Positions 5,293 through 9,480 of a stretch of DNA of 9,480 nt are shown one piece after another. The DNA comes from Pseudomonadota bacterium. GTDB lineage: Bacteria; Pseudomonadota; Alphaproteobacteria; Rhizobiales; Rhizobiaceae. The position numbers were made by a program, and so were the translations under genes. The stretch spans positions 1 through 9,480 of the forward strand of contig JAEYXI010000536.1 of assembly GCA_023428515.1 (NCBI GenBank), given 5' to 3'. The notes under the pieces were generated by a model. It was not told the DNA's origin, ran no database searches, and saw only the letters and a list, made by a program, of their open reading frames with translations. Position 1 is the stretch's first letter, and every line of letters starts with the position of its first letter.

Positions 5293-6317
5293 ATGAAGGT
5301 TCTGAAGACAATCGGGCTTGCCGCGCTCGGCGGGACATGCTCGCCGGCGCGGCTGCCGCGCAGGAATACACGATTGGCGTGTCCAACACCGTGCAGGGCA
5401 ACGGCTGGCGTGAAGAGATGATCTGCGCGATGAAGGCCGAGGCGCTCGCCTCCGGCAAGGTCAAGGCGCTGAACATCGCCCACCGCAACACCGACGCCGC
5501 CGGCCAGCTCGAAGACCTGCGCAACCTGATCAGCGCCAAGGTCGACGCCATCGTCGTCAACCCGGCCGATCCGGCCGGCATCCAGGCGGCGCTCGCCGAA
5601 GCCACTGCCGCCGGCATCACCGTCGTCGCGGTCGACCAGGCGGTCACCGAGCCGTCCGCCTACATCATCTCCAACAACCAGGAAGAATATGGCTACCTGG
5701 GCGCCAAGTGGCTGTTCGAGACGATCGGCGGCAAGGGCAACATCGTCTACATGCGCGGTGCCGCCGGCGCTTCCGCAGACAGCGATCGCGACAAGGGCTT
5801 CAAGCGCGCTCTGGCCGAGTTCCCCGACGTCAAGGTCGCTCAGGAGACCTTCACCGGCTGGCAGCAGGACCAGGGCAAGCAGCAGATCCTCGACTACATC
5901 GCCACGGGCGTTCCGTTCGACGGCATCTGGACGAGCGGCATCGACAACGTGATCGTCGACGCGCTGGTCGAGAGCCAGGCGACGCTGGTGCCGGTTGTCG
6001 GCGCCGACAATGCAGGCTTCGTCGGCCAGCTGAACTCGGTCGAGGGCCTGAAGGGCGCTGCGGTGACGAACCCCGGCTCGATCGGCGGTGCGGGCGTCGC
6101 GCTGGCGATCCAGATCCTCGAAGGCAAGAAGCCGGCCGAGCAGACCGTGCTCGTGCAGCCGGAAATCTGGGAAAACGTCACCGACGCTGGCAAGGAGAAG
6201 CTGAAGGGTGCGGCCGATCCGTCGCTGTCGCCCGAATGGCCGGTGTCGATCTCCATCCCGGATTGGACGACCTACACCAAGGAGCAGATCGTGGCCTGCA
6301 AAGGCCCCGGCGAATAA
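5293..6317 (+). CDS. Periplasmic sugar-binding protein of an ABC transporter, frameshifted in the signal peptide
   Basis: This is a periplasmic substrate-binding protein of the ribose/galactose-binding (Peripla_BP_4) type, about 341 aa when restored. From ATG 5293 (Shine-Dalgarno AGGGAGA 5281-5287) frame 1 encodes the start of a signal peptide, MKVLKTIGLAALGG. The continuation MLAGAAAAQEYTIG, with an obvious AAA/Q cleavage site, lies in frame 3 from 5337. One base is missing at about 5335-5337 relative to an intact gene. The mature part is intact. It has V-S-N-T-V-Q-G-N-G-W near the N-terminus, N-P-A-D-P-A-G, a V-D-Q hinge-side segment, R-G-A-A-G-A-S-A-D-S-D-R-D-K-G (sugar-contact region) and G-A-D-N-A-G. 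It reads to TAA 6315-6317. The frame-3 reading can be extended back to 5166, but that part is spurious because it runs inside the previous gene. Stem-loops flank the gene on both sides. The ligand is unknown; pentose, hexose and cyclitol are all possible. Confidence 0.88.
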
Positions 6318-6340
6318 GCGTCCGATCTGAAAGAGACCAG

Positions 6341-6371
6341 CGGGGACGACGGGCCATGCCTGTCGTCCCCG
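6341..6371 (+). other. Long intercistronic stem-loop between binding-protein and ATPase genes
   Basis: CGGGGACGAC (6341-6350) pairs perfectly with GTCGTCCCCG (6362-6371). The stem continues inward with G-T, G-C, G-C and C-G pairs around a CAT triloop, about 14 pairs in all. No T-run follows directly, though TTTT occurs at 6385-6388. In many sugar-transport operons such a structure after the binding-protein gene protects that mRNA and lowers downstream expression, giving excess binding protein. Partial termination is also possible. Confidence 0.75.
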
Positions 6372-6396
6372 TAGCATAACTGAGATTTTAATCGAT

Positions 6397-7938
6397 TTGA
6401 CCAAAGAACCGCTTCTCGAAGCCACCGGCGTCGCGAAAAACTACGGCGCCGTCGCCCCGTTGAAGAACGCGTCGCTGACTGTCCTGCCGGGCGAGGTGCA
6501 TGCGTTGATGGGCGCAAACGGCGCCGGCAAGTCGACGCTGGTCAAGATCCTCACCGGCGCCATCTCCGCCAATGCCGGACGCGTGCTCGTGCGCGGCCAG
6601 GAGCGCGACATACGCTCGCCGGCCAAGGCCCGGCTGGCCGGACTGGTGCCTGTCTATCAGGAACCGTCGCTGATCCCCGATCTCGACGTCCTTTCCAATC
6701 TCCGCCTCACGCAGACGCCCGTCGAGCCGTTCCGCGAATGGGTCAAGGAGCTCGGCGTGCCGGATCTCGACTTGCGCGAGACCGCACGCGATGTTCCTCT
6801 TGCCATCCAGCGCGTGCTTGACCTCGCGCGCGCTCTTGCCGTCGAACCCGACGTGATGCTGCTCGACGAGATGACGGCGGCGCTGCCCGCCAACCTTGCC
6901 GAGCGTGTGCTCGACGTCGTCAAGCGGCAGAGCCAGACCGGCAGGTCTGTGATCTTCATCTCCCACCGCTTCGTCGAGATTTCGGCGCTTTGCGACCGTG
7001 CGACGGTGCTTCGCGACGGCGAGACGGTCGGCGTGGTCGACATCGAAGCCGGCGCCGAGGAGAAGATCGTCGAACTGATGCTCGGCGCCAAGGTCGAGAA
7101 GCAGCGCGTCGCCCAGAAGAAGGCCACCGAGGAAGCCGCCGGACCTGCGACCGGCAGCACGCGCATCGCGGTGCGCAACCTCAAGGTCGGCGCCAAGCTG
7201 CAGGACGTGTCCTTCGATTTGAAGGATGGGGAGGTCGCCGGCGTGGTGGCGCTGGAGGGGCAGGGGCAGGACGAGCTCTTCGCCGCGCTCGCCGGCTCGA
7301 TCCGGCCTGATGGCGGCACGATCGAGGTCGACGGCAAGGCGGTGAAGTTCTCCCACCCGGTGGACGCCGTCGAAGCCGGCATCGCCTACGTTCCCGGCGA
7401 CCGCACCGAAGCGCTCGCTATGCAGCAGTCGGTGCGCGAAAACATCGCGCTGCCTTTCTCCGCAGCCTTCCGCAACTGGGGGCCACTGCGCGTCGGCAGG
7501 GAGCGCGCCACCGTGCAGAATGCAATCGACCGGCTGCAGATCGACACGCGCGCGCAGCGCGAGGTGCAGCGTCTCTCGGGCGGCAACCAGCAGAAGGTGA
7601 CGATCGCACGCTGGATCGCCGCCGACGCGCGCACGCTGCTCTGCTTCGACCCGACGCGCGGCATCGATGTCGGCACCAAGCAGGAGATCTACAAGCTGCT
7701 CAGGCAACTCGCAGAGCAAGGCAAGTCCGTGCTCTTCTACACATCGGAGCTCGAGGAGATTCAGCTCGCCTGCGACAGGGCGATCGTCATCTTCGGCGGC
7801 CGCGTCGTCGATATCCTTCCGGTCGAGATCGCCGACGAGCCGGCGTTGACGCGTGCCGCCTACGGCTTGCCGCGCGACGCCAAGGCCGATGTCGGCATCC
7901 TCGCCGAGGTTTCCTCCGACCCGGTGGCCCAGCCGTGA
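6397..7938 (+). CDS. Sugar ABC transporter ATP-binding protein, two fused ATPase domains (RbsA/MglA type), 513 aa
   Basis: This cytoplasmic ATPase drives the importer. Domain 1 (about 1-235) has Walker A G39-A-N-G-A-G-K45-S-T, Q-loop Q88, Walker B with catalytic acid L-L-D157-E158-M-T, and switch H190. Its ABC signature is degenerate: V133-P-L-A-I-Q138-R-V replaces LSxxQ. Domain 2 (about 250-500) has no Walker A lysine (E287-G-Q-G-Q-D-E-L), keeps a perfect signature L393-S-G-G-N-Q-Q, has Walker B altered to C416-F-D418-P-T-R-G-I-D, and has Ser where the switch His would be. One composite nucleotide site is thus intact and the other is not. The start TTG 6397 is the first usable start in frame and has only a weak TGAGA-type ribosome binding site; no in-frame ATG or GTG lies nearby upstream. 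It overlaps the first permease gene (TGATG). Confidence 0.93.
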   Translation: MTKEPLLEATGVAKNYGAVAPLKNASLTVLPGEVHALMGANGAGKSTLVKILTGAISANAGRVLVRGQERDIRSPAKARLAGLVPVYQEPSLIPDLDVLSNLRLTQTPVEPFREWVKELGVPDLDLRETARDVPLAIQRVLDLARALAVEPDVMLLDEMTAALPANLAERVLDVVKRQSQTGRSVIFISHRFVEISALCDRATVLRDGETVGVVDIEAGAEEKIVELMLGAKVEKQRVAQKKATEEAAGPATGSTRIAVRNLKVGAKLQDVSFDLKDGEVAGVVALEGQGQDELFAALAGSIRPDGGTIEVDGKAVKFSHPVDAVEAGIAYVPGDRTEALAMQQSVRENIALPFSAAFRNWGPLRVGRERATVQNAIDRLQIDTRAQREVQRLSGGNQQKVTIARWIAADARTLLCFDPTRGIDVGTKQEIYKLLRQLAEQGKSVLFYTSELEEIQLACDRAIVIFGGRVVDILPVEIADEPALTRAAYGLPRDAKADVGILAEVSSDPVAQP

Positions 7939-8909
7939 TGCGCTTCCTTCGCCAGCAAGGATGGGTTGCCGGGCTCTTCGCCCTGCTCGTCGTCCTCTTC
8001 ATCATCACCAAGGTCATCCAGCCAAGCTATGGGGCGGGCGATTTTGGCTCGCTCGTCCGTGCGGTGCTGCCCTTCGCCTTCGCCGTCGCTGCGCAGACCG
8101 TTGTCGTGATTGCGGGCGGCATCGACCTGTCGGTCGCCGCGATGATGGCGCTCACCAGCGTCATCGCCGCTTCCATGATGGCCGGGGCCAGCGAGCAATA
8201 TGCGCTCTTCGTCGTGCCTTTCGTGCTGGTCGTCGGCTTTGCGCTCGGCGCGTTGAACGGCATCCTCATCGTCGTGACGCGCGTGCCCGACATCGTGGTG
8301 ACGCTCGCCACGCTGTTCATGCTGCAAGGCGCGGCTCTCCTGGTGCTGCCGGCGCCGGGCGGCGGTTCCGCCGAATGGCTGCGCAACCTCATCGTCGGCA
8401 CGGTGCCGCTTCCGGTCCTGCCCGATGCCGCGACCGCCTGGTTCCCCAAGGCGCTGCTGCTGCTGATCGTTTTGCTTTGCGTCGTCTGGATACCGCTGAA
8501 ACGCTCGCGGCTCGGCCTGTCCATCTACGCCATCGGCTCCAACCAGCTCGCGGCCTTCCGCTCGGGCGTGCCGGTCGCGCGCACCAAGATCCTCGCCTAT
8601 GCGATCGGCGGCCTGTTCGGCGCGATGGGAGGCCTGTCGCTCACGATGAGCACCGGCATCGGCGCGCCGATCCCGGGGCCCTATCTGATGGCCAGCGTGG
8701 CGGCGGTCGTGCTCGGCGGCGTCGTGCTCGGCGGCGGCAAGGGCGGGCTGCTCGGGCCGATCATCGCCGTGTTCATCCTGCGCCTGGCCCGCACCATGCT
8801 GACGCTGCTCGCCATCGATCCCAACGTCACGGCAATCGTCGAAGGCTCGATCCTGGTTGCGGTCGTCATGTTCGGCGCCTTCATCGCCATGCGGAGCCGC
8901 TCGTCATGA
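7938..8909 (+). CDS. Sugar ABC transporter permease 1 (BPD_transp_2 family), 323 aa
   Basis: This is an inner-membrane subunit of the importer. Strongly hydrophobic segments recur throughout, the first at about residues 9-27 and the second at about 39-59. The family motif G60-G-I-D-L-S-V-A-A follows the second segment, and a cytoplasmic-loop motif G200-S-N-Q-L-A-A-F-R-S-G precedes the last third, as in RbsC/XylH-type permeases. ATG 7938 overlaps the stop of the ATPase gene (TGATG); GTG 7935, one codon earlier, is an equally possible start. Overlap with both neighbours argues for one coupled transcript. No lesion is visible. Confidence 0.93.
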   Translation: MRFLRQQGWVAGLFALLVVLFIITKVIQPSYGAGDFGSLVRAVLPFAFAVAAQTVVVIAGGIDLSVAAMMALTSVIAASMMAGASEQYALFVVPFVLVVGFALGALNGILIVVTRVPDIVVTLATLFMLQGAALLVLPAPGGGSAEWLRNLIVGTVPLPVLPDAATAWFPKALLLLIVLLCVVWIPLKRSRLGLSIYAIGSNQLAAFRSGVPVARTKILAYAIGGLFGAMGGLSLTMSTGIGAPIPGPYLMASVAAVVLGGVVLGGGKGGLLGPIIAVFILRLARTMLTLLAIDPNVTAIVEGSILVAVVMFGAFIAMRSRSS

Positions 8910-9480
8910 CGGTCACCACCACAACCACCCAGGCCGCCCCGCTTGGCAGGCGCATCAAGCGCTTCATGAGCGACTATCCGATCGTGCCGTTGCTCATCCT
9001 TCTGGCTTTGCTGGTGCTTGTGCTCCAGATGCTGAGCCCGGGCATCGTCAACCAGCGCTGGATCGGAAACACGATCAAGTTCGCCATCCCGCTGGCGCTG
9101 CTCGCGGGCTGCCAGACAATGACGATGCTGACCGGCGGCATCGATCTGTCCGTCGGCACCGCCGCGACCATGGCGGCGTTCATCGTCGCCACCCAGGGGG
9201 TCGACAACCCGGCGCCGGTCGCGATGGCCATCGCGCTGATCCCGGCTTTGGTTATCGGATTTGCAAACGGCATCGGTATCGGCGTCTTCCGGGTCCACCC
9301 GCTGATTATGACGCTTGGCACGAGCCTGATCGGCGTCGGCTGCCTGCAGGTTTACCAGCGCACCGTGATCGCCTCGGGCGCCAAGGTGCCGGACTTCCTG
9401 ATCTGGCTCGGAACCGGACTGACATGGGGTATCCCGAACGCGCTGCTGCTTTTCATCCCGGTCGCGGCGCTGCTTCTCTT
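8906..9480 (+). CDS. Sugar ABC transporter permease 2 (BPD_transp_2 family), 5' part, runs off the window
   Basis: From ATG 8906, which overlaps the previous stop by 4 bp (ATGA), the frame stays open to the window end (191 codons plus 2 nt). It encodes a second, different RbsC-like permease. A threonine-rich cytoplasmic start (M-T-V-T-T-T-T-T-Q, from a run of ACC/ACA codons) and a basic stretch R15-R-I-K-R precede the first membrane segment at about 26-43. The family motif G77-G-I-D-L-S-V-G-T85 is present, and further membrane segments follow. A pair of non-identical permeases with one double-domain ATPase implies a heterodimeric channel, although many RbsC-type systems use a homodimer. The C-terminal third lies outside. 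Confidence 0.92.
   Translation, partial: MTVTTTTTQAAPLGRRIKRFMSDYPIVPLLILLALLVLVLQMLSPGIVNQRWIGNTIKFAIPLALLAGCQTMTMLTGGIDLSVGTAATMAAFIVATQGVDNPAPVAMAIALIPALVIGFANGIGIGVFRVHPLIMTLGTSLIGVGCLQVYQRTVIASGAKVPDFLIWLGTGLTWGIPNALLLFIPVAALLL

Noticed and set aside
5166..5336. Upstream in-frame extension of the binding protein
   Set aside because: It begins inside the previous gene, encodes a non-secretory Arg-rich stretch and ignores the real signal peptide start at 5293. It is open only because of the frameshift.
5277..6425. 382-codon open frame on the minus strand opposite the binding-protein gene
   Set aside because: Shadow frame in which repeated Asp/Gly/Val/Arg runs reflect GC-rich codons of the sense gene.
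6388..7719. 443-codon open frame on the minus strand opposite the ATPase gene
   Set aside because: Shadow of the clear two-domain ATPase. Its composition is unlike a folded protein and there is no ribosome binding site evidence.
8906..8932. Run of ACC/ACA codons at the start of permease 2 as a repeat element
   Set aside because: It is a short threonine-coding stretch in a cytoplasmic tail, with no repeat units beyond codon level.

Overview
The window is GC-rich, densely packed DNA with all supported genes on the + strand. Codon usage, gene order and protein families point to an alphaproteobacterium, most likely of the Rhizobiales (Mesorhizobium/Rhizobium-like). This is inferred from the resemblance of several products to the rhizopine-catabolism (Moc) family proteins of rhizobia and from RbsA/MglA-type sugar ABC transporter architecture; no search was run. 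It looks like a chromosomal or plasmid catabolic locus. No phage, IS, CRISPR, tRNA or rRNA signal was found.

Layout. Block 1 (1-3857) holds the 3' end of a fatty-acid-desaturase-family oxygenase (MocD-like, with an in-frame TAA), a small Rieske ferredoxin (MocE-like), a divergent PanB-like TIM-barrel protein, and two overlapping Gfo/Idh/MocA-family oxidoreductases. A 164-bp AT-richer gap (3858-4021) carries overlapping palindromes, a plausible sigma70-type promoter and a 13-codon leader ORF. Block 2 (4022-9480) holds a third Gfo/Idh/MocA oxidoreductase, a periplasmic sugar-binding protein with a frameshift in its signal peptide, a double-domain sugar ABC ATPase and two permeases, the last running off the end. 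Strong stem-loops lie on both sides of the binding-protein gene.

Inferred logic. The ABC importer brings in a sugar- or cyclitol-like compound. The MocD/MocE pair could oxidatively remove an O- or N-alkyl group from it, as mocDEF is understood to do for the rhizopine 3-O-methyl-scyllo-inosamine. The three Gfo/Idh enzymes could oxidise, epimerise or reduce ring hydroxyls. The PanB-like protein is the odd member: it keeps the family fold signatures but appears to lack the metal-binding acids of ketopantoate hydroxymethyltransferase, so its reaction is open. The substrate cannot be read from the sequence.

Two apparent lesions (TAA at 76-78 and a 1-nt shift at about 5335) sit in otherwise well-conserved reading frames. 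They mean either early decay of the locus or errors in the assembled sequence.
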